In this document: positions 1 through 7,918 of the stretch, one piece after another
Position numbering within the stretch: the stretch's first letter is position 1
Layout: each line of letters opens with the position of its first letter
DNA from: Azohydromonas australica DSM 1124
GTDB lineage: Bacteria; Pseudomonadota; Gammaproteobacteria; Burkholderiales; Burkholderiaceae_C
DNA: 64,000 nucleotides
Reading direction: 5' to 3'
NCBI RefSeq assembly: GCF_000430725.1
Contig: NZ_KE387208.1
Location: 153,145 to 217,144 of the forward strand
The notes under the pieces: generated by a model
Told to the model about the DNA's origin: nothing
What the model saw: only the letters and a program-made list of their open reading frames with translations
The model's database searches: none
Program-made: the position numbers and the translations under genes

Positions 1-90
1 AAGTACCGCCCCGCGCCGCTGCTGCGCGAGATGGTCCAGGCCGGCCGCCTGGGCCGCAAGACGGGGCGCGGGTTCTACAACTACGGTTGA
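1..90 (+). CDS. 3-hydroxyacyl-CoA dehydrogenase, C-terminal tail (partial)
   Basis: Only the last 29 codons are present; the gene enters from the left edge and stops with TGA. The tail reads VQAGRLGRKTGRGFYNY, the usual end of NAD-dependent 3-hydroxybutyryl-CoA/3-hydroxyacyl-CoA dehydrogenases, where the G-x-K-x-G-x-GFY segment closes the C-terminal domain. The enzyme would oxidise a 3-hydroxyacyl-CoA in beta-oxidation or phenylacetate breakdown. Substrate and paralog cannot be decided from this fragment. Confidence 0.7.
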   Translation, partial: KYRPAPLLREMVQAGRLGRKTGRGFYNYG

Positions 91-97
91 TCCCCAC

Positions 98-134
98 GGC
101 GGGCCCCGAGCCGTCAAGGCTGCGCGGGCCCGCC
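98..134. terminator. stem-loop after the dehydrogenase
   Basis: A perfect 9-bp inverted repeat (GGCGGGCCC at 98-106, GGGCCCGCC at 126-134) encloses a smaller AGCC/GGCT stem, starting 8 bases after the stop codon. A T-run occurs only about 25 bases later (CTTTTTTG), so this is a terminator candidate rather than a textbook rho-independent site. Confidence 0.5.
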
Positions 135-263
135 TACAAGCTGTAGCTCACGAGCAACTTTTTTGCCACGGCCCGCCCGGTCCCGCGGTGGACGCGGGGC
201 GGCCCTGGGGGCTCCAATCCCGGCATGCATGGCGCGAGCACGCGCCGCAACGGGAGAAGAGCC

Positions 264-701
264 ATGAGGACCTTCCTGATCCTGGCGCTGGCCTCCATCG
301 GTTCCGCGGCCGTGGTGTCGGCCGCCGATGACGCCCGGGCCACCTACGAGCGCGAGCGCGCCGCCTGCGTCAGCGGGCGTTCGGCCCAGGACCGCGCCAC
401 CTGCCTGCGCGAGGCCGCCGCAGCCTACCAGGAGGCGCGCCGGGCGCACCGCGGCCCCGCGCTGCCCCGGGACCCCGCCGATCGTTACGCGGACAACGCG
501 CTGCTGCGCTGCCAGCCCCTGTCCCCCACCGACCGTGCGGAGTGCGAGCGCCGCATGCGCAGCGGCACCAGCAGCGGCAGTGTCACCGGTGGCGGCATCC
601 TGCGCGAGCTGCGCACGGTGCAGGAGGCCCCGGCCATGCCGCGTGACGCCGAGCACCAGCCCACGCCCGCAGCCCCGTCGGCCGCCTCGGCGCCGCAATA
701 A
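264..701 (+). CDS. small exported cysteine-containing hypothetical protein
   Basis: The product has 145 residues. I place the start at ATG 264, not the in-frame ATG at 225, because GGGAGAAGA lies just upstream and the protein then begins with a clean signal peptide (MRTFLILALASIGSAAVVSA). The mature part repeats a cysteine pattern twice: C-x8-DRATC-LREA and C-x6-DRAEC-ERRM, suggesting two disulfides in the periplasm. The C-terminus is rich in Pro and Ala. I do not recognise a named family. It looks monocistronic, with hairpins on both sides. Confidence 0.7.
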   Translation: MRTFLILALASIGSAAVVSAADDARATYERERAACVSGRSAQDRATCLREAAAAYQEARRAHRGPALPRDPADRYADNALLRCQPLSPTDRAECERRMRSGTSSGSVTGGGILRELRTVQEAPAMPRDAEHQPTPAAPSAASAPQ

Positions 702-709
702 GGCCTGCC

Positions 710-745
710 GCGCTCCCGCCGCCCCGGTTTCGTAACAGGGAGCGC
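710..745. terminator. stem-loop after the exported protein gene
   Basis: GCGCTCCC at 710-717 pairs perfectly with GGGAGCGC at 738-745 around a 20-base loop, 9 bases after the stop codon. There is no T-tract, so it may be rho-assisted or an mRNA 3' end stabiliser. Confidence 0.45.
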
Positions 746-867
746 TGGGGCACTACCGCGTTTTTCCCGGGCGCCTGCCCGGGCATGCGGCCCGCTGGGC
801 GCTGATGTTGTTACAGGATGGCGGCGTCCATCGCCTAGGCTGGACGCCCATTCGAGGACGGGAATCC

Positions 868-2973
868 ATGTTTCTTTCTGTTCGCGGCTGGTTGCCGTCC
901 TGGCCCTTTGCCGCTTCGCGGCGCGCCCGGGCCGAGCTCAACCGCCAGGTGACCGATCTGCAGGCGCTGCACGAGCTCAGCAGCCGGCTGCTGGAGGTGC
1001 GCACGTTGCCCCAGCAACTGGGCCTGATCCTGCAGACGCTGTGCAGGCTGCACGGCAGCTCCAAGGGGCTGCTGTCGCTGTACGAGCCGCCCTCGCAGCG
1101 GCTGGAGACCGCCGCCAGCGAGGGCTTTGGCGCGCAGGCGCTGCGGCAGTTCAGCGAGGTGCGCGTCGGCGACGGGGCCTGCGGGCGGGCGGTGCGCCTT
1201 GGGCGGCGCGTGGTGGTGCGCGACACCGAGAGCGACGAGGGCTACGCGAGCTGGCGCGCGCTCGCGCGCGAGGAGGGTTTCCGGGCCGTGCACAGCACGC
1301 CGCTGATCGCGCTGGACGGGCAGGTGATGGGCGTGATCTCGGTGCACCTGCCGCAACCCGGCGAGCCCGATGAGCGGTTGCAGTGGCTGGCCGACATCTG
1401 TGCGCGCAAGGCGGCGGTGCATGCCGAGCGCGAGCGCTCGCGGCGCCTGGCGCAGCGCGCCGACGAGCGGCTGGCGGGGGTGCTGGCGTCCTCGCCGCTG
1501 CCCTTCGGCATCCTGGAGCCCGTGCGTTCCGCCTCGGGCGTGGTGGCGGACCTGCGCTGGGCCTATGCCAATGCCGCGGCGGCCGGGCTGTTCGGCCACC
1601 CGCTGTCGGCGCGAACGCCGCTGCGCGCGACGCTGCGCGGGGACGACGCGGCGCTGGAGCAGTTCCTGGCCGTGGCCGCGCACGGGCATGGGCGCGAGTT
1701 CGAGTGGCAGCCGGCGGGCACGGCCGCGGGCTGCTTCCACGTCATCGCGTCGCCGGTGCCCGAAGGCGTGGCGGTGTGGTTCACCGACGTCACGCAGCGC
1801 AAGCGCCAGGAGCAGGCGCTGCGCGAGTCGGACCGGCGCAAGGACGAGTTCCTGGCCACGCTGGCGCACGAGCTGCGCAACCCGCTGGCGCCGATCCGGC
1901 AGGCGGCGATGGTGTCCCGGGCGCCCAACGCCACCGAGGCGCAGCGGCGTTGGAGCCACGAGGTGATCGACCGCCAGGTCAGCCACATGGCGCTGCTGCT
2001 GGACGACCTGCTGGACATGTCGCGCGTCACGCGCGGCAAGCTCGCGCTGCGCAAGGGCCCCACCGAGCTGCGCGCGGTTCTGGACGCCGCCATCGAGGCC
2101 GCGCGCCCGCTGCTCGACGCCAAGCACCACAGGCTGGAAGTGCTGGCCGACGAAGCGCCGCCGCGCTTCGAGGCCGACCCGCTGCGGCTGGCGCAGATCC
2201 TCTCCAACCTGCTCACCAACGCCGCCAAGTACACCGACCCGGGTGGCCACATCCGGCTGCGTGCCGCGATGGAGGAGGGCGAGATCGTGATGTCGGTGGC
2301 GGACAACGGCATCGGCATCGCGCCGGAGGTGCTGCCCGCCGTGTTCGGCATGTTCTCGCAGGTGGCCGCGCACGACGAGCGCAGCGCCGGCGGGCTGGGC
2401 ATCGGCTTGGCGCTGTCCCGGGGGCTGGCGGAGCTGCATGGCGGGCGCATCACGGCGCGCAGCGACGGGCTCGGCCAGGGCAGCGAGTTCACGCTGCGCG
2501 TGCCCTGCGGACGGCTGCAGCCGGAGCCGCGCATCGAGGCGGCGCCGCCGCCGCGCGTGGCCGGCGGGCTGCGCGTGCTGGTGGCCGACGACAACGCCGA
2601 CGCGCGCGACAGCCTCGCGGCGCTGCTGGCGCTGCACGGCTTCGAGGTGACCAGCGCCGCCGACGGCGACGAGGCGCTGCGCCTGCTGCAGGAGCAGCGC
2701 CCGGACGTGGCGCTGCTGGACATCGGCATGCCCGGGCGCGACGGCCACGAGGTGGCGCGCGCGATCCGCGAGCGGCTGCCCGGCAGCGCGTGCCCGCTGC
2801 TGGTGGCCGTCACCGGCTGGGGCCAGGACCAGGACCGCTCGCGCTCGCGCGACGCCGGCTTCGACGGGCACCTGACCAAGCCGGTGGACCTGCAGGCCCT
2901 GCTGCGCCTGCTTCAGCAGGCCCAGGCCGCCGACGCCCCAGGGCAGAAGCCGCGGCTGGTGCGGGCGGCGTAG
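868..2973 (+). CDS. hybrid sensor histidine kinase with GAF and receiver domains
   Basis: The product has 701 residues. ATG 868 is preferred over ATG 805 because GAGGACGGGA lies just upstream. Order of domains: coiled-coil-like start (about 25-45), GAF sensor (about 45-195), a PAS-like segment (about 205-315), HisKA with phospho-acceptor His in ATLAHELRNPLAPI (about 335), HATPase with N box NLLTNAAKY and G boxes VADNGIGIAP and GGLGIGLALS, then a REC domain (about 568-690) with acceptor Asp in ALLDIGMPG and Lys in LTKP. No membrane segment is evident, so it is probably a cytoplasmic sensor. No cognate regulator lies next to it, so output may pass through its own REC domain. The signal is unknown. 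Confidence 0.9.
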   Translation: MFLSVRGWLPSWPFAASRRARAELNRQVTDLQALHELSSRLLEVRTLPQQLGLILQTLCRLHGSSKGLLSLYEPPSQRLETAASEGFGAQALRQFSEVRVGDGACGRAVRLGRRVVVRDTESDEGYASWRALAREEGFRAVHSTPLIALDGQVMGVISVHLPQPGEPDERLQWLADICARKAAVHAERERSRRLAQRADERLAGVLASSPLPFGILEPVRSASGVVADLRWAYANAAAAGLFGHPLSARTPLRATLRGDDAALEQFLAVAAHGHGREFEWQPAGTAAGCFHVIASPVPEGVAVWFTDVTQRKRQEQALRESDRRKDEFLATLAHELRNPLAPIRQAAMVSRAPNATEAQRRWSHEVIDRQVSHMALLLDDLLDMSRVTRGKLALRKGPTELRAVLDAAIEAARPLLDAKHHRLEVLADEAPPRFEADPLRLAQILSNLLTNAAKYTDPGGHIRLRAAMEEGEIVMSVADNGIGIAPEVLPAVFGMFSQVAAHDERSAGGLGIGLALSRGLAELHGGRITARSDGLGQGSEFTLRVPCGRLQPEPRIEAAPPPRVAGGLRVLVADDNADARDSLAALLALHGFEVTSAADGDEALRLLQEQRPDVALLDIGMPGRDGHEVARAIRERLPGSACPLLVAVTGWGQDQDRSRSRDAGFDGHLTKPVDLQALLRLLQQAQAADAPGQKPRLVRAA

Positions 2974-3012
2974 CGGCCCGGGCCTCGCGCGCCGGACCGG
3001 CGCACGGGGCCG
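2974..3012. terminator. nested GC stem-loop after the sensor kinase
   Basis: CGGCCC at 2974-2979 pairs with GGGCCG at 3007-3012 around an inner GCGCC/GGCGC stem near 2989-3003. It directly follows the stop codon. No T-tract follows. Confidence 0.35.
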
Positions 3013-3165
3013 GACGGTGAACGCCCCGCCCACTCGCGGGCGATGCGCCACAGCGGTCTTATCGGCAGGTCTGTGCGCAACTCCAGCGCCGAGCCAGGGT
3101 TGCATGCGGGCTTCGTAACGTAAGCTCGCACCCTCTGTCATGCGACCCGATCCATAACTTGTTGG

Positions 3166-4179
3166 ATGGTCAACGTGCAAATCCGGTATATCGCGGCATT
3201 GTTGTTGGTGGTTTGTGCTGGCGCTCACGCCAGTGAGTCTGCTTCCGGCACTTTCACGGCCGGCAAGGTTTGTGAGGCCTATACCTCGTTTTCGAAGAAA
3301 ACGAATCCCAACGGTTTGAAGACGACGGTCGGTGATGCTTATCCGATTTTTGAAGTCAACCGGCCCGGCGAGTATTCCTGGGTGCGCGTGCTGGTGAATG
3401 AAGGCTCGCAGCCGGGCCCGCGCTGGATTTCCAAGGATTGCGGCGCGGTATCCGATTTCAAGCTCAAGACCACTGTCGCGCCGATTGCCAGGCCCCCGGT
3501 CCCGAATATTTGCCAGACCCCTGACCTGTACGAAAGTTTCGTGCTGGCTTCCACCTGGCAGGCAGGATTCTGCAATTCCAAGGTCGCGGGCAGGTCTGAC
3601 AGCAAGCCGGAGTGCGTGGCGCTGGCCACGGGCGAGTTGAAGCCCACCAACCTGACGCTGCACGGCCTGTGGCCCAACAAGAAGAAGTGCGGCATCAACT
3701 ACGGCCACTGCGGCGGACAACCGCTGGATCTCAAGCCGCAGACGCGCAAGGAAATCGAGCCCTGGATGCCGAATTTCATCTACAGCACCCGCTTCGGCAA
3801 CTACGAATGGAACAAGCACGGCACCTGCCAGACGGCGCTGGATGACGATGCCTATTTCCTCAAGGCCGTGTCGGCGGTCAAGGCGCTCAACGGCTCAAGG
3901 CTCGGGGCGTTGATCCTGCAGTCCATGGGTAAGAAAGTGAGCAAGGCCGACCTGGTCAATGCCGTCAAGGCGGACGATCCCAAGGCCGTCGGCAGCGTCG
4001 CGTTCCTGTGCAGCAAGGACAGCCTGTACGAGATTCGCGTCAACCTGCCCGTCGATTTCAAAACGGATGCCGGGCTCAGCGGCTTGGTGGGCAGCAATCC
4101 ACAGCCGCTGGGCAACCAGGAAGACAGTTGTCCCGACGAAGGCATCCACATCGCCATCGGCGGGAAAAAACCGGGCTGA
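3166..4179 (+). CDS. secreted ribonuclease T2 family protein
   Basis: The product has 337 residues. It begins with a signal peptide (about 1-23, ending AHASES), followed by about 90 residues of unassigned N-terminal domain. The RNase T2 catalytic domain then shows both active-site segments: CAS-I LTLHGLWPNKKKCG with its His, and CAS-II YEWNKHGTC with Glu, Lys and His. Paired cysteines fit a periplasmic or extracellular fold. Like E. coli RNase I it should cleave RNA without base specificity through a 2',3'-cyclic intermediate. The first 450 bases are clearly less GC-rich than the flanks, hinting at acquisition. No strong ribosome site precedes the ATG. Confidence 0.88.
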   Translation: MVNVQIRYIAALLLVVCAGAHASESASGTFTAGKVCEAYTSFSKKTNPNGLKTTVGDAYPIFEVNRPGEYSWVRVLVNEGSQPGPRWISKDCGAVSDFKLKTTVAPIARPPVPNICQTPDLYESFVLASTWQAGFCNSKVAGRSDSKPECVALATGELKPTNLTLHGLWPNKKKCGINYGHCGGQPLDLKPQTRKEIEPWMPNFIYSTRFGNYEWNKHGTCQTALDDDAYFLKAVSAVKALNGSRLGALILQSMGKKVSKADLVNAVKADDPKAVGSVAFLCSKDSLYEIRVNLPVDFKTDAGLSGLVGSNPQPLGNQEDSCPDEGIHIAIGGKKPG

Positions 4180-4231
4180 CAGGCCAGGTGCCGCCGCCAT
4201 TCATGGTGGTGTCCATGACCGCGATTTGCAT

Positions 4232-4250
4232 GGGGCCCTTGTTGGGCCCC
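4232..4250. terminator. bidirectional terminator between convergent genes
   Basis: GGGGCCC at 4232-4238 pairs with GGGCCCC at 4244-4250 around the loop TTGTT, followed by CGTTCGTTT. It lies between the RNase T2 stop (4179) and the convergent DGC gene stop (4259). Confidence 0.6.
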
Positions 4251-4258
4251 CGTTCGTT

Positions 4259-4666
4259 TCAGTCCGGTGTCTGTGCCGCCATCGCCTGCACCCGCTGCCG
4301 GACCTCGGCGTAAAGCTGCTCGAACTGCGCGGCGTCGAAGTCGGCGTGGTACTGCTTCTTCACGCCCTCGGTGCCCAGCTGCAGGTGCACCGTAGGCTGC
4401 ACGTCGCGCTGCGCCAGGCAGGCGCGGGTACAGGCCAGCGCACAGCCGTCGATGGCCAGGATGGGCCGCCCGCTCGCGGCCGCCTCGCGCGCGCGCCGCA
4501 CCAGGCTCGGCACGTTGCCGCCCACGCCGGCGATGCAGGACATCTGCGCTAGCCCTTCGCGGTCCAGGCGCAGCGCGAGGTCGTTGGCGAATTGCGCGGC
4601 GCTGGAGCAGCCCGAGCAGCTGTAGACCAGGGGCAGTGATTCCGGTGGGGTGGCGGCGAGAGGCAT
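4259..4666 (-). CDS. DGC-domain putative zinc-binding protein
   Basis: The product has 135 residues. It contains the signature cysteines of the DGC / putative zinc-binding family: YSCSGCSSAAQ near the N-terminus, MSCIAGVGG near residue 44, and the name-giving IDGCALACTRACL near 75. These would form a metal or Fe-S site. Family members often sit near redox or metal-resistance genes and their biochemistry is not settled. The next gene upstream on this strand (Nudix/MBL fusion) stops at 4740, 73 bases before this start, so co-transcription is possible. Confidence 0.75.
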   Translation of the reverse strand: MPLAATPPESLPLVYSCSGCSSAAQFANDLALRLDREGLAQMSCIAGVGGNVPSLVRRAREAAASGRPILAIDGCALACTRACLAQRDVQPTVHLQLGTEGVKKQYHADFDAAQFEQLYAEVRQRVQAMAAQTPD

Positions 4667-4739
4667 GGGTCGGATGCGGCCAGGACAGCGTTGAAAAACC
4701 CATCGTTCCGGCTCGCGCCCGTCATGGTTTTGAGGCGGC

Positions 4740-6392
4740 TCAAGCCGTCCCGTCGCGCCTCCAGCTCTCGTCGTCCTCGACGGCTCGCCCTTCCGCCTGC
4801 AGCTTCAGCAGCGCCGCCAGCAGCGAGCGCCGCGCCGCGCCGTGCTTGGCCGGCGGCACGTCGTCGTAGACCCGCGCCAGCAGCGCGTCCATGGACTGCA
4901 GCTCGCCCGTCAGCGCCGCCAGCAGCTTGGCTTCGCGCTGCTGGCGATGGCGGATCAGCAGGTCCCATACGCGCCGCGGCTGCGCCACCAGGAAGCCATG
5001 CCCGGGCGCCAGCCACTGCAGTTCGGGCAGGTCGTCGCGCAGCCGCGCCAGCGAGGCGAGGTAGGCCGCCATGTCGCCGTCCGGCGGGTTGATGACCACC
5101 GTCGAGCCCTGCATGACGTGGTCGCCCGTGAACAGGATGCTCTCCTCCTCCAGCAGGAAGCACAGGTGGTTGGAGGCGTGGCCGGGGGTGTGCAGCACGC
5201 GCAGCGTCGTGCCCGCGTCAAGCGCCAGCCGCTCGCCGTCGCTCAACTCGCGCGTGGGGTTGAAGAACTCGTCCTGCCACTGCGCGTGCGGCGTGCGCCG
5301 GCCCAGCACCTGCGCGCCGGTGGCCTGCGCCAGCAGCGCGGCGCCGGGGGAGTGGTCCAGGTGCGTGTGCGTGACCAGGATCCAGCGGATCGGTCCGGGC
5401 GCCGCCGCCACCAGCGCCTGCACGTGCGCCGCGTCGGCCGGACCGGGATCGATCACCGCCCACTCGTTGGCCTGCAGCGCCCCCACCAGGTAGCTGTTGG
5501 TGCCGGGGCCGGTCATCACGCCGGGATTGGCGGCGGTGAGGCGGATCAGCCGCTCGCTCAGCCGCATCGGCTCGCCCGGCGTGACCACGGTGCGCGCGAT
5601 GCCCTGGCCCGACGGATCCACCAGTTTTGCCTCGGCCCAGCCCGGGTGCTCGGGGAACAGCGGGATCAGCTGGCCCTCCGGGTCGCGCGCGCGCTGCGGG
5701 CGGATGCACGGCACCTCGCCCAGTCCGGCCGCCCAGTCCAGCATGTCGCGGGCGCAAGCGAAGCGCGAGAGCTCCTGCAGCAGCCGCCGCACCGGGCCGA
5801 CCACGCGCACGCCCTGCGCGCCGCGCACCGCCTGGGCCGGGCTGAGCCAGGCCTGGGCCGTCATCTCGATGCCGTCGTGTGTGGCTTCCTGCGCCGGCGG
5901 CACCGCGGCCAGGAAGAAGCGGGTGTCGAAGCGCTTGGGCATGCCCGGCGGCGTGACGATGTGCGCGAAGAGCTTGAGCTCGCCCAGCGCCAGCCTGAAG
6001 CCCTGCTCGCGGCACAGCTCCAGCAGCCCGATCTCGCGGCCATGCAGCCGCTTGCGCCAGGCGGCCTGCAGCGCGGCGCCGGTGACGGGCTCGCCCCGCG
6101 CGTCCACCGCCAGCAGCAGCCCGGCCTCCTCGAAGGTCTCGCGCACGGCCGCCACGTACCAGGCCAGGCCGCCTTCGGCCAGGCCGAGGCGGGCGTTGGC
6201 GGCGGCTTCGTCCAGGCCGGCGCACACGGGCGCCAGCGCCGCGTCCGCTGCGTCGATCAGCCCGCCGGGGAAAACCCAGGCGCCGCTGTTCTGGTCGCCA
6301 CGCTCGGCGCGGCGCAGGAGCAGGACTTCGGGGCCGCCGGCGGCGTCGCGGACGAGGACGAGGGTGGAGGAAGGGCGAAGGCTTGTCGTCAT
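4740..6392 (-). CDS. Nudix hydrolase / metallo-beta-lactamase fusion protein
   Basis: The product has 550 residues and two hydrolase domains. Residues about 1-230 form a Nudix domain: WVFPGGLIDAAD begins the Nudix region, and the helix motif RETFEEAGLL appears after an insert of about 30 residues, as in NUDT19/RP2p-type proteins that act on CoA esters. Residues about 270-500 form an MBL fold with the metal site THTHLDHSPGA, HTPGHASNH, a GDHVM aspartate and APGHGF. The C-terminal winged region resembles LACTB2-type hydrolases. The natural substrate is unknown; a CoA-derivative or thioester detoxification role is inference. Confidence 0.85.
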   Translation of the reverse strand: MTTSLRPSSTLVLVRDAAGGPEVLLLRRAERGDQNSGAWVFPGGLIDAADAALAPVCAGLDEAAANARLGLAEGGLAWYVAAVRETFEEAGLLLAVDARGEPVTGAALQAAWRKRLHGREIGLLELCREQGFRLALGELKLFAHIVTPPGMPKRFDTRFFLAAVPPAQEATHDGIEMTAQAWLSPAQAVRGAQGVRVVGPVRRLLQELSRFACARDMLDWAAGLGEVPCIRPQRARDPEGQLIPLFPEHPGWAEAKLVDPSGQGIARTVVTPGEPMRLSERLIRLTAANPGVMTGPGTNSYLVGALQANEWAVIDPGPADAAHVQALVAAAPGPIRWILVTHTHLDHSPGAALLAQATGAQVLGRRTPHAQWQDEFFNPTRELSDGERLALDAGTTLRVLHTPGHASNHLCFLLEEESILFTGDHVMQGSTVVINPPDGDMAAYLASLARLRDDLPELQWLAPGHGFLVAQPRRVWDLLIRHRQQREAKLLAALTGELQSMDALLARVYDDVPPAKHGAARRSLLAALLKLQAEGRAVEDDESWRRDGTA

Positions 6393-6583
6393 GGAATCGG
6401 GCTGCAGGAAGCGAACGTCGGATGGTGCCCGGGGAGCGCTGCCTCGGCGCTACAGCCTTCCCGCGATGTGGCACGGAGCAAGAAAGCTGCAAGGCACAAT
6501 AAGTCCCCCGGTTGCCCATCCCGCGAGTGTGGCATCCAGCCTCCTGGCCCGGCCCCCGTTTACCCGCCCTGCTGACCACTTCC

Positions 6584-7918
6584 ATGACACCTTCTTCTGC
6601 TCACGTGACGGAACAGTGCGACGTGCTCGTCATCGGCGGCGGCCCGGCCGGCGCTACGGTGGCCACGCTGCTGGCGCAGCAGGGACGCGACGTGGTGATG
6701 CTGGAGAAATCCCAGCATCCGCGCTTCCACATCGGCGAGTCGCTGCTGCCGGCCAACGTGCCCCTGTTCGACAAGCTGGGGCTGCGCGGGGAGGTGGAGC
6801 GCATCGGCATGCCCAAGTGGGGCGTGGAGTTCGTGTCGCCCCAGCACGAGCACTCCAGCTTCCTGGAGTTCGGCGACGCCTGGGACAAGTCGCTGCCCTA
6901 CGCCTGGCAGGTGCGGCGCTCGGAGCTGGACGAGATCCTGTTCCGCCACGCCGCGGCGCAGGGTGCGCGCACGCTGGAGAACTGCCACGTGCGCGAGGTG
7001 GACTTCGACGCCGAGGGCGCCACGGTGCGGGCGCAGCTGGGTGACGGCGAGCAGCGCCGCTGGCGCGCGCGCTTCGTGATCGACGCCTCGGGCCGCGACA
7101 CCTTCCTGGCCAACAAGATGCGCGCCAAGGAGAAGAACCCGAAGCACAACAGCTCCGCGCTGTTCGGCCACTTCCGCGACGCGCAGCGGCTGCCCGGCCA
7201 GCTCGAAGGCAACATCACCATCTTCTGGTTCGCGCACGGCTGGTTTTGGTTCATCCCGCTGGCCGACGGCACCACCAGCATCGGCGCCGTGTGCTGGCCC
7301 TACTACCTGAAGTCGCGCAGCAAGCCGCTCAAGGAGTTCTTCGCCGACACGATCGCGCTGTGCCCCAAGCTGGCCGAGCGCCTCAAGGACGCGACGCTGG
7401 TGGACGACGTGGTGCATGCCACCGGCAACTACTCCTACAGCGCCACGCACTGCAGCGGCGAGCGCTACCTGCTGCTGGGCGACGCCTTCGCCTTCATCGA
7501 CCCGGTGTTCTCCTCGGGCGTGTTCCTGGCCATGCAGAGCGCCTTCGCGGGCGCGGAGGTCGTGGCCACCTGCCTGGACCGCCCGGCCGAGGCGGCGCGC
7601 GCACGCCAGCGCTTCGAGGACATGATGCGCAAGGGGCCGCGCGAGTTCTCGTGGTTCATCTTCCGCGTCACCAACCCGACCATGCGCGAGTTCTTCATGT
7701 ACCCGCAGAACATGTTCCGGGTGAAGGAGGCGCTGCTGTCGCTGCTGGCCGGCGACCTCTACCGCGGCACGCCGATCTGGCGCTCGCTGCGCATCCTCAA
7801 GGCGCTGTACTACCTGGTGTCGCTGCGCAACGCCCGGCGCACCTTCGACGCCTGGAAGATGCGCCGGCGCAACGTCCGCGACCTCGGACCGCTGCAGGGC
7901 GAGACCATCCAGTCATGA
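6584..7918 (+). CDS. FAD-dependent oxidoreductase of the flavin halogenase family (pigment cluster)
   Basis: The product has 444 residues from ATG 6584; a TTG-initiated extension to 6512 is open but less likely. The N-terminus carries the FAD-binding motif VLVIGGGPAGATVA. Two hallmark segments of flavin-dependent halogenases are present: GWFWFIPLADG, which fits W-x-W-x-I-P, and FIDPVFSSGV, which fits F-x-x-P-x-x-S-x-G. Non-halogenating relatives share parts of these. Xanthomonadins are brominated aryl polyenes and their clusters encode such an enzyme, so ring halogenation is a plausible role. The stop overlaps the chorismatase start by 4 bp, making it the first gene of the plus-strand pigment block. 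Confidence 0.8.
   Translation: MTPSSAHVTEQCDVLVIGGGPAGATVATLLAQQGRDVVMLEKSQHPRFHIGESLLPANVPLFDKLGLRGEVERIGMPKWGVEFVSPQHEHSSFLEFGDAWDKSLPYAWQVRRSELDEILFRHAAAQGARTLENCHVREVDFDAEGATVRAQLGDGEQRRWRARFVIDASGRDTFLANKMRAKEKNPKHNSSALFGHFRDAQRLPGQLEGNITIFWFAHGWFWFIPLADGTTSIGAVCWPYYLKSRSKPLKEFFADTIALCPKLAERLKDATLVDDVVHATGNYSYSATHCSGERYLLLGDAFAFIDPVFSSGVFLAMQSAFAGAEVVATCLDRPAEAARARQRFEDMMRKGPREFSWFIFRVTNPTMREFFMYPQNMFRVKEALLSLLAGDLYRGTPIWRSLRILKALYYLVSLRNARRTFDAWKMRRRNVRDLGPLQGETIQS

Noticed and set aside
835..3819. A 994-codon open frame on the minus strand opposite the sensor kinase and RNase T2
   Set aside because: It runs antisense through two well-supported genes, has no recognisable domain, and is Arg/His/Gln/Ala-rich as expected from the shadow of GC-rich codons.
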